Origin: Chloroflexota bacterium
GTDB taxonomy: Bacteria > Chloroflexota > Anaerolineae > Anaerolineales > DRMV01
Direction: 5' to 3'
Assembly (NCBI GenBank): GCA_013153335.1
Contig: JAADEP010000048.1
Span: 1 to 13,828 of the forward strand
DNA: 13,828 nt
The notes beneath the pieces are model-generated. The model was not told where the DNA came from. It saw only the letters and a list, made by a program, of their open reading frames with translations, and did not search any database. Position numbers and translations under genes: made by a program. Shown here one piece after another: positions 1-6,667 of this stretch (positions are counted from its first letter, which is position 1; each line of letters begins with the position of its first letter).

Positions 1-307
<307 letters not shown>

Positions 308-388
308 CCATCACCGGACCGCCCGACGTTGGGCGTATGCTCTTGTCAGGGTGTCATCTTGCCAACCCGGCTTGTACTTTGGCATTTC
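308..388 (+). other. 23S-5S internal transcribed spacer
   Basis: This spacer of about 80 bases separates 23S from 5S rRNA. I see no tRNA in it: there is no T-loop-like GGTTCRANYCC box and no cloverleaf. Two short inverted repeats are visible, CGCCC/GGGCG around 321-336 and TGCCAA/TTGGCA (360-365 with 379-384). Either could form a processing stem, but they are too short to be convincing. Confidence 0.7.
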
Positions 389-512
389 GGTGCTTGGTGA
401 CCATAGCGGCGGGGGTACACCCGGTCACATCCCGAACCCGGAAGTTAAGCCCGCCTGCGCCGATGGTACTGCGGGGGCGACCCCGTGGGAGAGTAGGGCG
501 TCGCCAAGCACC
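389..512 (+). rRNA. rrf: 5S ribosomal RNA
   Basis: This is a complete 5S rRNA of about 120 bases, a structural RNA of the large-subunit central protuberance. The terminal helix is visible: TGCTTGGTGA at 391-400 pairs with TCGCCAAGCA at 501-510, with one G-U pair. It can extend by G389/G390 with C511/C512. Conserved internal segments include CATCCCGAACCCGGAAGTTAAG (shown here as landmarks within 428-449) and GGGAGAGTAGG at 487-497. It lies downstream of 23S and is followed by a pyrimidine-rich run and an intrinsic terminator. Ends are accurate to about two bases. Confidence 0.96.
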
Positions 513-567
513 TTTTCTCTTTTCCTCAGTCATGAGGACGTGACGGGCTTCCGACCAGCATCCTGGG

Positions 568-594
568 AAACACCCCAGCTTATGGGGTGTTTTT
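568..594 (+). terminator. Intrinsic terminator of the rRNA operon
   Basis: A 10-bp perfect stem, AAACACCCCA (568-577) with TGGGGTGTTT (583-592), has a 5-base loop GCTTA and runs into a T-rich tail (590-594). It lies 56 bases after 5S and ends the 23S-5S transcript. The next gene must therefore have its own promoter. Confidence 0.9.
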
Positions 595-603
595 CGTGTT
601 TAA

Positions 604-632
604 TTCCTAACCCAACTCAAACCTACTACACT
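604..632 (+). promoter_or_regulatory. Weak candidate promoter for the R3H-ATPase gene
   Basis: A promoter is expected between the rRNA terminator and the start at 665. The best pair I find is TTCCTA (604-609) as a -35 and TACACT (627-632) as a -10, with 17-base spacing. The -10 matches TATAAT at four of six positions and the -35 matches poorly. The exact site is tentative. Confidence 0.25.
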
Positions 633-664
633 CTACTCTTTGACGAGGACGAGGCAACACGATC

Positions 665-2284
665 ATGATGGCGAAGAAACAGCAGATTACGGACAACCTT
701 GATGCGCTATTGGCGGTTCTTCCACCCGATATCCGCGAGGCGGTGCGCGAGGCCGGTCCGGCCGATGATCTTATCGAGGTCATTTTGGACTTGGGCCGTG
801 TGCCGACCGCACGCTTCACCCATGGTGAAGTGGTGCTGCGGGAGCGCGAGGTTTCCGCGGATGAAATCGACTACGTCGTCAGTCGGATCGGCGAGTTCGA
901 TGAGGACAACCGGGCCGGCATCCCCCGGACCCTACACCGCATCGCGGCCATTCGCAACCGTCGGGGTCGCGTCGTCGGCCTGACCTGCCGCGTTGGCCGC
1001 GCGGTCTACGGCGTGGTCGATATCATCCAGGACCTTATCGAAAGCGGCAAGAGCGTGCTTTTGCTCGGCCGTCCAGGCGTGGGCAAAACTACCATGTTGC
1101 GCGAGGCTGCACGCATCTTGGCCGAAAAGAAGCGCGTGGTCATCGTCGACACCTCGAACGAGATCGGCGGTGACGGCGACATCCCCCATCCGGCCATCGG
1201 CCGCGCGCGGCGGATGCAAGTGCCGACGCCGTCCCTGCAGCACGAGGTTATGATTGAGGCCGTCGAAAATCACAACCCGGAGGTCATCGTCATTGACGAA
1301 ATCGGGCGCGAGCTCGAAGCTATGGCCGCACGCACCATCGCGGAGCGCGGGGTGCAGCTCATCGCGACCGCCCATGGTAACACCTTAGAGAACCTGCTTC
1401 TCAACCCCACCTTGTCCGACCTCGTCGGCGGCATCGAATCCGTGACCTTATCGGACGAAGAAGCTCGGCGCCGCGGCACCCAAAAGACCGTGCTCGAGCG
1501 CCGCGCGCCGCCTACCTTTGACATCCTGGTCGAGATCCAAGACCGGGACCGCCTGGTCGTGCACAAAGACGTGGCCGAGGCCGTGGACGCCTTATTGCAC
1601 GGCTTCCCGGTGCAGCCCGAGCTGCGCTATCGAGACGACGAAGGCAACATCCACGTAGAGCACCTGGAAGCGCCCGAACCCATGGCGCGCCGGGATCGCA
1701 AAGGCCCGCGGCGGCAAGAGGCGGGTTGGCGCAACCCCGCGGCTTTGTATCGGCAAAGCGAGCTCGCTAGCCCGGGCGAAAACGGCGATGGCGAGGACGG
1801 TGCCACCGCGCGTCATCCCATTCGCATTTACCCATATGGCGTCGCGCGAGACCGCCTGCTGCGCGCGGCCAAGCGGCTGGACGTGCCGGCCATTGTCGTG
1901 CGCGACCTGGGCGAAGCGGAAGCCATGGTGACCTTGCGTTCCTACTATCGAAAACGCCAGCGCGCGGTCACCGATGCCGAAAACCGCGGCCTGCCCATTT
2001 ACGTCTTGCGGGCCAACACCATGACCCAAATTGAGCGCTTCTTAGGAGACTTATTCCAACTGCGAAGCGCGCCTGCGGAAGACGATGAAGATGCGTTTGA
2101 ACGCGCCTTGCGTGAGACCCAGGCCGCCATCGAAGCCGTGCTTCAAGGGGCACGGCGTTCGGTCGAACTGCCTCCTGCACCGGCGAAAGTGCGACGTATT
2201 CAGCATGAAATGGCCCGCGAAGCGCAATTGCACTCGCGCTCAAAGGGGGAAGAACCCTACCGACGAGTCAAGATCTATCGCTGA
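665..2284 (+). CDS. R3H-domain AAA ATPase (Ycf45/SpoIIIAA-like nucleic-acid-binding protein)
   Basis: This 539-residue cytoplasmic P-loop ATPase has a C-terminal single-stranded nucleic-acid-binding domain. Residues about 20-300 form a SpoIIIAA/secretion-ATPase-like module with Walker A GRPGVGKT (135-142) and Walker B VIVIDEIG (207-214). The linker at about 330-385 is charged and probably disordered. Residues about 385-465 (IRIYPYGVARDRL onward) match a conserved block I associate with the cyanobacterial and chloroplast Ycf45 type. The C terminus holds the R3H signature: R510, three residues, H514. The family is widespread but its cellular role is not established; an RNA- or DNA-handling ATPase is a reasonable inference. 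ATG 665 is preferred over ATG 668 because GAGG (651-654) is 10 bases upstream. The gene stands alone between two terminators. Confidence 0.9.
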   Translation: MMAKKQQITDNLDALLAVLPPDIREAVREAGPADDLIEVILDLGRVPTARFTHGEVVLREREVSADEIDYVVSRIGEFDEDNRAGIPRTLHRIAAIRNRRGRVVGLTCRVGRAVYGVVDIIQDLIESGKSVLLLGRPGVGKTTMLREAARILAEKKRVVIVDTSNEIGGDGDIPHPAIGRARRMQVPTPSLQHEVMIEAVENHNPEVIVIDEIGRELEAMAARTIAERGVQLIATAHGNTLENLLLNPTLSDLVGGIESVTLSDEEARRRGTQKTVLERRAPPTFDILVEIQDRDRLVVHKDVAEAVDALLHGFPVQPELRYRDDEGNIHVEHLEAPEPMARRDRKGPRRQEAGWRNPAALYRQSELASPGENGDGEDGATARHPIRIYPYGVARDRLLRAAKRLDVPAIVVRDLGEAEAMVTLRSYYRKRQRAVTDAENRGLPIYVLRANTMTQIERFLGDLFQLRSAPAEDDEDAFERALRETQAAIEAVLQGARRSVELPPAPAKVRRIQHEMAREAQLHSRSKGEEPYRRVKIYR

Positions 2285-2300
2285 CCTTGCTCGACGCAGC

Positions 2301-2334
2301 GCCGCCCGTTTCTTGCGGGCGGCTTTTCGTTTTT
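2301..2334 (+). terminator. Intrinsic terminator after the R3H-ATPase gene
   Basis: The 8-bp GC stem GCCGCCCG (2301-2308) pairs with CGGGCGGC (2316-2323) across a 7-base loop and is followed by TTTTCGTTTTT (2324-2334). It sits 17 bases after the stop codon. The converging yifB gene ends at 2349; on that strand the hairpin has no T-tract, so the terminator appears to work in one direction only. Confidence 0.9.
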
Positions 2335-2348
2335 CTGAGTCATATATT

Positions 2349-3893
2349 TCACACCCGAAAGTCCAGGCGCAGGTCTTCGTCGAGGCGGGGGCGATATTGC
2401 AGGGCCTCGGCAACGTGGACGGCTTGGACGGGGTCGGAGCCTTCGAGGTCCGCGATGGTGCGCGCGACTTTCAGCACTCGATGGTAGGCCCGAGCGGATA
2501 AGTCCATCTGGCGCATGGCGTGTTGCAGCAGCACCCGCGCCTCGGGCGTGAGCGGCACAAAACGGCGGATGTCGCCCGGCCCCATGTCCGCGTTGCTCGC
2601 GAGCTCGGTTCCCTGGAATCGGGCGCGTTGGCGGGCGCGGGCAGCTTCGACCCGGGCTTGGACCACGGACGAAGGCTCCCCGCGGCGTTGGTCCGCGAGC
2701 TTGTCGTATTCGACCCGTGGAACTTCGATGTGAATGTCTATTCGGTCGAGCAGCGGGCCGGAGATCCGGCGGCGGTAGCGCGCGATGGCGGACGGGCTGC
2801 ATGTACATGCGCGCACCGGGTCGCCGTAATATCCACAAGGGCAGGGATTCATCGCCGCGACCAACATGAAATTCGCGGGGAAGGTGACCGACCCTTGCGC
2901 GCGGCTGATGGTCACGACCCGGTCTTCGAGCGGTTGTCGCAGTACCTCGAGAACTCGAGGGCTGAATTCGGGCAGTTCGTCGAGAAACAGCACACCCCGA
3001 TGCGCCAGCGAAATCTCCCCTGGATGGGGCCAGTTCCCGCCGCCGACCAGCCCCGCGTGGGAGATGGTGTGGTGCGGGGCCCGAAAAGGACGCTGGGTGA
3101 TGAGCGGCTGATCCGGCGGGAGCTGGTCGGCCAACGAATATACCCGCGTCACGTCCAGGGCTTCATCCACCGTCATACGCGGCAGAATGCCCGGGAGCGC
3201 GCGAGCCAGCAAGGTCTTGCCCGTGCCGGGCGGGCCGACCATCAGAACGTTGTGGCCCCCCGCGGCCGCGATTTCGAGCGCCCGCTTCGCGTGTTCTTGG
3301 CCTTTGATGTCCGCGAAATCAACCGCAGCTCGCGGCGCGGGCAGGTCTTGGATGCGGATGGGCGGCGTTGGCTCCAGGGCCTTTTCCCCGCGCAGGTGCG
3401 CTGCGAGCGCGGCCAGGGTCGGTACGCCGTATACAGTCACCTCGGGGATGAGCGCGGCTTGGCTCGCGTCTTCTTCCGGAACATACACGTTGGGACGGCC
3501 CCACGCGCGGGCGCTGGCCGCGATGAGCAAAGCCCCGCGCACATGCCGCACCCGTCCGTCCAACGCCAGCTCACCGACCACAACCGCGTCCTCGAGCGCG
3601 GCTTCTGGAAGTTGGCCCGTAAGCATCAAAATGCCCAACGCGATGGGCAAGTCGTAGACCGGACCTGCCTTGCGTACCGAAGCGGGGGCTAAGTTCACCA
3701 CGACTCGTTTGCGCGGGAACGCAAAGCCGCTGTTGCGCATCGCCGCTTGGACACGCTCCCGGCTTTCTTGTACCGCGGTGTCGGGCAGGCCCACGATCGT
3801 AATTCCCGGCAGCCCTCGGCCATAATCCACTTCCACTTCAACCGGAATGCCATCCAGGCCAAACAACGCGGATGAAAGCAGCCGTACAGGCAT
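2349..3893 (-). CDS. yifB: YifB/ComM family Mg-chelatase-like AAA+ ATPase
   Basis: This 514-residue protein has the usual length of the YifB/ComM family. The N-terminal ChlI-like domain begins VRLLSSALFGLDGIPVEVEV and includes the VGLPDTAVQESRERV block (34-48). The AAA+ core has Walker A GPPGTGKT (220-227) and Walker B VLFLDEL (301-307). A four-cysteine cluster follows: CPC (351-353) and CTC (363-365). The C-terminal Mg-chelatase domain contains the conserved LSARAYHRVLKVARTIADLEG. ComM, the characterised proteobacterial relative, is a helicase that aids branch migration during natural transformation; whether that holds here is unknown. ATG 3893 is chosen because an AAAGGAGGAGG ribosome binding site precedes it and family homology begins there; the longer open frame reaches into hisA. 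It is the last gene of the hisH-hisA-yifB unit, 56 bases after hisA. Confidence 0.95.
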   Translation of the reverse strand: MPVRLLSSALFGLDGIPVEVEVDYGRGLPGITIVGLPDTAVQESRERVQAAMRNSGFAFPRKRVVVNLAPASVRKAGPVYDLPIALGILMLTGQLPEAALEDAVVVGELALDGRVRHVRGALLIAASARAWGRPNVYVPEEDASQAALIPEVTVYGVPTLAALAAHLRGEKALEPTPPIRIQDLPAPRAAVDFADIKGQEHAKRALEIAAAGGHNVLMVGPPGTGKTLLARALPGILPRMTVDEALDVTRVYSLADQLPPDQPLITQRPFRAPHHTISHAGLVGGGNWPHPGEISLAHRGVLFLDELPEFSPRVLEVLRQPLEDRVVTISRAQGSVTFPANFMLVAAMNPCPCGYYGDPVRACTCSPSAIARYRRRISGPLLDRIDIHIEVPRVEYDKLADQRRGEPSSVVQARVEAARARQRARFQGTELASNADMGPGDIRRFVPLTPEARVLLQHAMRQMDLSARAYHRVLKVARTIADLEGSDPVQAVHVAEALQYRPRLDEDLRLDFRV

Positions 3894-3894
3894 A

Positions 3895-3905
3895 CCTCCT
3901 CCTTT
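3895..3905 (-). promoter_or_regulatory. Strong ribosome binding site of yifB
   Basis: Read on the minus strand this is AAAGGAGGAGG, one base before ATG 3893; the AAAGGAGG part has usable spacing. It fixes the yifB start about 120 codons inside the longest open frame. The inverted repeat CCTTTG/CAAAGG (3901-3906 with 3912-3917) overlaps its 5' part. A small hairpin could mask AAAGG while leaving AGGAGG free. Confidence 0.75.
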
Positions 3906-3949
3906 GCGGCCCAAAGGCGCTCGGGTGGATGGCGGGGGCCATAGCTTTT

Positions 3950-4693
3950 TTACGATGAATGCTGCAGAGCGAGGGCTTGGTTGAGGCGAAGCGTTCCAGT
4001 ATAAAGGGCTTGACCCACGATAACCCCATCCAACCCGGCATCTCGCACCTGGCGGATATGTTCGAGGGTCCGCACGCCGCCTGAAGCAATGACCGTGCTG
4101 GGCCCGGGCAGGGCCGCGCGCGCGTCCAAAGCCAAAGCGATATTTGGGCCCACGCCCATACCGTCGCGCGCGACATCGGTGATGATGAAGACGCGTACCC
4201 CCGCGTCGTAGAGCCGGCGGGCTAAAGCGGGCACGGGCCACGCGGTGCCTTGCTTCCAACCGTGGATGCGGACGTAACCGTCCCGGGCATCAAGGCCCGC
4301 TGCAATCCGATCCGCCCCCCAACGTTGAGCGAGCTCGCCCACGCGCTCCGGTTCCCGCGCGGCCAGGCTGCCCAAGACGACCCGCTGTACTCCGCGCTGG
4401 AGCCAAGTCTCAACCGCCTGGGGCGAACGGATGCCGCCTCCCAGCTGAACAGCCGTGCCTCGGCTCTGGGCCAGGTCCAGACAAGCCTGAATTGCGGCCC
4501 GATTGGCAGTGTCATCTTCGCCCAGAGCCGCGTCCAAATTCACTACGTGCAGCCAGCGCGCGCCTTGGTCGAACCATTGCTGCGCGACCGCTCGAGGGTC
4601 GGTGCTGTATACAATCTCCCGCTTTGGGTCCCCTTGGAGCAGGCGCACCACCCGCCCGTGGCGTAAGTCGATCGCGGGGTAAACCGTGAACAT
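3950..4693 (-). CDS. hisA: HisA, phosphoribosylformimino-5-aminoimidazole carboxamide ribotide isomerase
   Basis: HisA performs the Amadori rearrangement of ProFAR to PRFAR, the fourth step of histidine biosynthesis, in the cytoplasm. The 247-residue product has the length of a complete (beta/alpha)8 barrel. The N-terminal strand VYPAIDLRHGRVVRL carries catalytic Asp9. The second catalytic Asp is D135 in AAGLDARDG. Phosphate-binding loops LGGGIRS (about 84-90) and IASGGVRT (about 202-209) and the ITDVARDG segment are all present. The start is ATG 4693, which overlaps the TGA of hisH as TGATG; an in-frame TTG one codon upstream is less likely. The overlap implies translational coupling to hisH. 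HisF, the partner of HisH, is not in this window. Confidence 0.97.
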   Translation of the reverse strand: MFTVYPAIDLRHGRVVRLLQGDPKREIVYSTDPRAVAQQWFDQGARWLHVVNLDAALGEDDTANRAAIQACLDLAQSRGTAVQLGGGIRSPQAVETWLQRGVQRVVLGSLAAREPERVGELAQRWGADRIAAGLDARDGYVRIHGWKQGTAWPVPALARRLYDAGVRVFIITDVARDGMGVGPNIALALDARAALPGPSTVIASGGVRTLEHIRQVRDAGLDGVIVGQALYTGTLRLNQALALQHSS

Positions 4694-5319
4694 CAATCCG
4701 GGCTCCAGGTTACGAAATTGCGCAGCAGACGCAGCCCAATTCGTTGGCTTTTTTCCGGGTGGAATTGGACGCCAAAGATATGCCCTTTTTGCACAACACT
4801 GGTGTATTCCATGCGGCCAAAGTCCGTGCGTGCGACCACGACCTCGTTCTCATAGGGCCGGCAATAATACGAGTGGTTGAAGTACACGTAAGCCCCAGGC
4901 GGAATGCCATCCAACAGGGGCGAAGGGCGCACAGGGTGAATCTGGTTCCAACCCGTGTGGGGGACCTTTTCACCCACGTCGTCGGGAAAGCGTACGACTT
5001 CCCCGCGCAGCAGGCCGAGGCCTTGGTGCGTGCCCATCTCGTAGCCGACGTCGAACAGCGCTTGCATGCCCACGCAGATGCCCAGCAAAGGCACCCCGCG
5101 TGCGACCGCTTCGTGTACCGCCTGGTCGAGACCGGGCGCGCGCAACCCGCGCATGAAGTCGCCAAACGCGCCGACGCCCGGGAGCACCAGCCGGCTTGCA
5201 CGGCGGACGACGTCCGGGTCTTTGGTCACCGTGACCGGCGCGCCGATGTAGGTGAGCGCTTTGCGCACCGAGTGCAGATTGCCGCTTCCGGCGTCGATGA
5301 GCACCACAGGCGGAAGCAT
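4693..5319 (-). CDS. hisH: HisH, glutamine amidotransferase subunit of imidazole glycerol phosphate synthase
   Basis: HisH hydrolyses glutamine and channels ammonia to HisF, which makes imidazole glycerol phosphate and AICAR. The 208-residue product is a complete class I glutamine amidotransferase. The catalytic triad is C82 in GICVGMQ, H187 and E189 in VQFHPEKS. The oxyanion-strand segment LPGVGAFGD is at about 46-54. ATG 5319 is preceded by GAGGG with about eight bases of spacing on the minus strand. It is the first gene of the leftward unit and overlaps hisA by one base. A working enzyme needs HisF encoded elsewhere in the genome. Confidence 0.97.
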   Translation of the reverse strand: MLPPVVLIDAGSGNLHSVRKALTYIGAPVTVTKDPDVVRRASRLVLPGVGAFGDFMRGLRAPGLDQAVHEAVARGVPLLGICVGMQALFDVGYEMGTHQGLGLLRGEVVRFPDDVGEKVPHTGWNQIHPVRPSPLLDGIPPGAYVYFNHSYYCRPYENEVVVARTDFGRMEYTSVVQKGHIFGVQFHPEKSQRIGLRLLRNFVTWSPD

Positions 5320-5357
5320 CGTTATCCCTCAAGGCAGGGTTCGTTGCGATCGGGGGC

Positions 5358-5366
5358 ATTCTACCA
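5358..5366 (-). promoter_or_regulatory. Extended -10 promoter candidate for hisH-hisA-yifB
   Basis: On the minus strand TGGTAGAAT provides a TGn extension followed by the -10 hexamer TAGAAT (5363-5358), five of six to consensus. A transcript would start near 5351, leaving about 30 bases of leader before hisH. No good -35 lies 16-18 bases upstream, which is tolerable for an extended -10 promoter. The flanking bases resemble the -10 region of the promoter at 10969. Confidence 0.45.
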
Positions 5367-5379
5367 CGGACCTCAAGAA

Positions 5380-5391
5380 CCGAGGCCTCGG
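5380..5391. repeat. 12-bp perfect palindrome in the hisH/dnaJ intergenic region
   Basis: CCGAGGCCTCGG is a perfect inverted repeat located about 14 bases upstream of the hisH -10 candidate, roughly where a -35 would be. It could be an operator for a dimeric regulator or a chance GC-rich palindrome. The rest of 5320-5617 contains the two promoters described here, one small hairpin (CGAGG/CCTCG, 5430-5442) and no gene. Confidence 0.3.
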
Positions 5392-5538
5392 ACGCGGAGA
5401 CTCGACGCAAAAATTCGGCTTTCTCTGCCCGAGGCAACCTCGCTGCGCTTCAGGACGTAGTATAAAAATGAGGAAGGGCCCGGCCTTTGGACGCTGGCGG
5501 GTTTGTGTTAGACTTCTGTAAAAATCGAGCTGGCCTGC

Positions 5539-5568
5539 TTGACGAAAACCCAAGGCTATGCCTACAAT
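5539..5568 (+). promoter_or_regulatory. Sigma70-like promoter of the dnaJ-htrA cluster
   Basis: TTGACG (5539-5544) and TACAAT (5563-5568) are each five of six to consensus, with an 18-base spacer. The expected start near 5575 gives a 5' leader of about 43 bases before ATG 5618. A ribosome binding site GAGGTGG lies at 5607-5613. No CIRCE element (TTAGCACTC-N9-GAGTGCTAA) is present, so HrcA control is not indicated. Confidence 0.75.
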
Positions 5569-5617
5569 CAGAGAGGATTCGGCTCAAAAGGCCGCGATTG
5601 GTTTTTGAGGTGGTGCG

Positions 5618-6607
5618 ATGGAGTTCAAGGACTACTATAAGATTCTAGGCGTCGAACCGGACGCATCCGCAGAAGAGATTAAGCGTGCCTATCGTAAATT
5701 GGCCCTGAAATATCACCCGGACCGCAACCCCGGGGACAAGGAAGCCGAGGATAAATTCAAAGAGATCAATGAGGCCTACCAGGTCCTCAGTGACCCGGAG
5801 AAACGCGCCCGTTATGACCAAATGCGCCAGCAATATGAACAGTGGCAGCGCATGGGCGGCGGCCCGGGTGGGTTTGATTGGAGTCAGTGGGCGCAAGGCG
5901 CGCCGGGAGGCGGCGTGCGGGTTGAGTTCCGTGACCTGGACGACCTGCTCGGCGGGGTCGGCGGGTTCTCGGACTTCTTCCGCACGCTCTTCGGCTTTGG
6001 CGGCGGCGCAGCTGATTGGCGGGATGTTTACGCTGGACCGGGCGCGCAGCAGGCCTGGGGCACCGCGGGGCCACGCGCCCAGGCCCGACCTCGTCCGCGC
6101 CGCATCGAGCATCCCATCACCATCAGCCTGCACGAGGCGTATCACGGCACGACACGGCATATCCAAATCAACGGTCGACGGCTCGAGGTCAAAATTCCGC
6201 CCGGGGCGCGCACCGGAACCAAAGTGCGTTTGAGCCGTGCCGTGCCCCTGGAAGACGGGACGTGGGCCGACTTGTATCTCGTCGTTCACGTCGCGCCTGA
6301 CCCACGGTTCGAACGCCAAGGCGACGACCTCTATACCGAAGTGCCGGTGGACCTGTACACCGCGGTCTTGGGCGGCGAAGTCAAGGTGCCGACCCTGACG
6401 GGTGAGGTGTACCTCAAGATTCCACCTGGCACGCAATGCGGCCAAACCTTCCGCCTGCGCGGCCGGGGCATGCCCAAGCTCCGCCGTCCGCAAGAGCACG
6501 GCGACCTCTATGTGCGGGCTAAGGTTCTTGTGCCCAAGAACTTGACCCCGCGCGAGCGCGAGCTCTTTGAAGAGCTGGCCCGGCTGCGCCAAGGCCAAAC
6601 CGCGTAA
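5618..6607 (+). CDS. Class B J-domain co-chaperone (DnaJ/CbpA-like, no zinc finger)
   Basis: This 329-residue cytoplasmic J-protein would stimulate the DnaK ATPase and deliver unfolded clients. The J domain spans about 4-69 with the essential HPD tripeptide at 33-35. A Gly/Phe-rich linker follows (about 79-150; GGGPGGF, GFGGG). Two substrate-binding beta-domains start with HPITISLHEAYHGTTR (about 165) and DLYTEVPVDLYTAVLGGEV (about 237-255). The CxxCxGxG zinc-finger repeats of classical DnaJ are absent, so this is the class B (CbpA/DnaJ2) form; length fits that class. The start is supported by GAGGTGG five bases upstream. It is the first gene of the rightward cluster. Its stop codon lies inside the stem of a downstream hairpin. 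Confidence 0.95.
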   Translation: MEFKDYYKILGVEPDASAEEIKRAYRKLALKYHPDRNPGDKEAEDKFKEINEAYQVLSDPEKRARYDQMRQQYEQWQRMGGGPGGFDWSQWAQGAPGGGVRVEFRDLDDLLGGVGGFSDFFRTLFGFGGGAADWRDVYAGPGAQQAWGTAGPRAQARPRPRRIEHPITISLHEAYHGTTRHIQINGRRLEVKIPPGARTGTKVRLSRAVPLEDGTWADLYLVVHVAPDPRFERQGDDLYTEVPVDLYTAVLGGEVKVPTLTGEVYLKIPPGTQCGQTFRLRGRGMPKLRRPQEHGDLYVRAKVLVPKNLTPRERELFEELARLRQGQTA

Positions 6608-6652
6608 CCGTCCAACCGATGCCGGGCCGCGTGCCCGGCGGTTACGCTTTTT
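6602..6652 (+). terminator. Intercistronic hairpin with T-tract between dnaJ and htrA
   Basis: An outer stem GCGTAACC (6602-6609) pairs with GGTTACGC (6640-6647). An inner stem GCCGGGC (6621-6627) pairs with GCCCGGC (6633-6639). The structure is followed at once by TTTTT (6648-6652). The dnaJ stop TAA (6605-6607) is part of the outer stem. The htrA ribosome binding site AAGGAGG starts at 6653, so there is no room for a promoter after the T-tract. It looks like a partial terminator or attenuator that sets the dnaJ:htrA ratio, but an mRNA-stabilising hairpin is also possible. Confidence 0.65.
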
Positions 6653-6667
6653 AAGGAGGACAACGCC

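Noticed and set aside
308..388. A tRNA gene in the 23S-5S spacer
   Set aside because: The spacer is too short and lacks T-loop and anticodon-arm features.
2520..3692. 390-residue plus-strand open frame opposite yifB
   Set aside because: It lies antisense to a complete YifB homolog with intact Walker motifs. Long antisense frames are common in GC-rich DNA, and its sequence is Arg/Ala-rich with no recognisable motif.
3894..4259. N-terminal extension of yifB to position 4259
   Set aside because: The extra 122 residues overlap hisA in another frame and are Arg/Pro-rich. The strong ribosome binding site and family homology both begin at 3893.
4694..4696. TTG start for hisA one codon upstream of the ATG
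   Set aside because: The ATG at 4693 forms the classic TGATG overlap with the hisH stop and is the better start.
5487..5513. Second plus-strand promoter TTGGAC ... TTAGAC upstream of dnaJ
   Set aside because: The spacing is only about 15 bases and the -10 match is poor. The TTGACG/TACAAT pair downstream is much better.
5320..5617. T-box or CIRCE element in the hisH/dnaJ intergenic region
   Set aside because: The TGGTAGAATG stretch on the minus strand lacks the T-box core TGGNACC and reads better as an extended -10. No TTAGCACTC/GAGTGCTAA pair exists.
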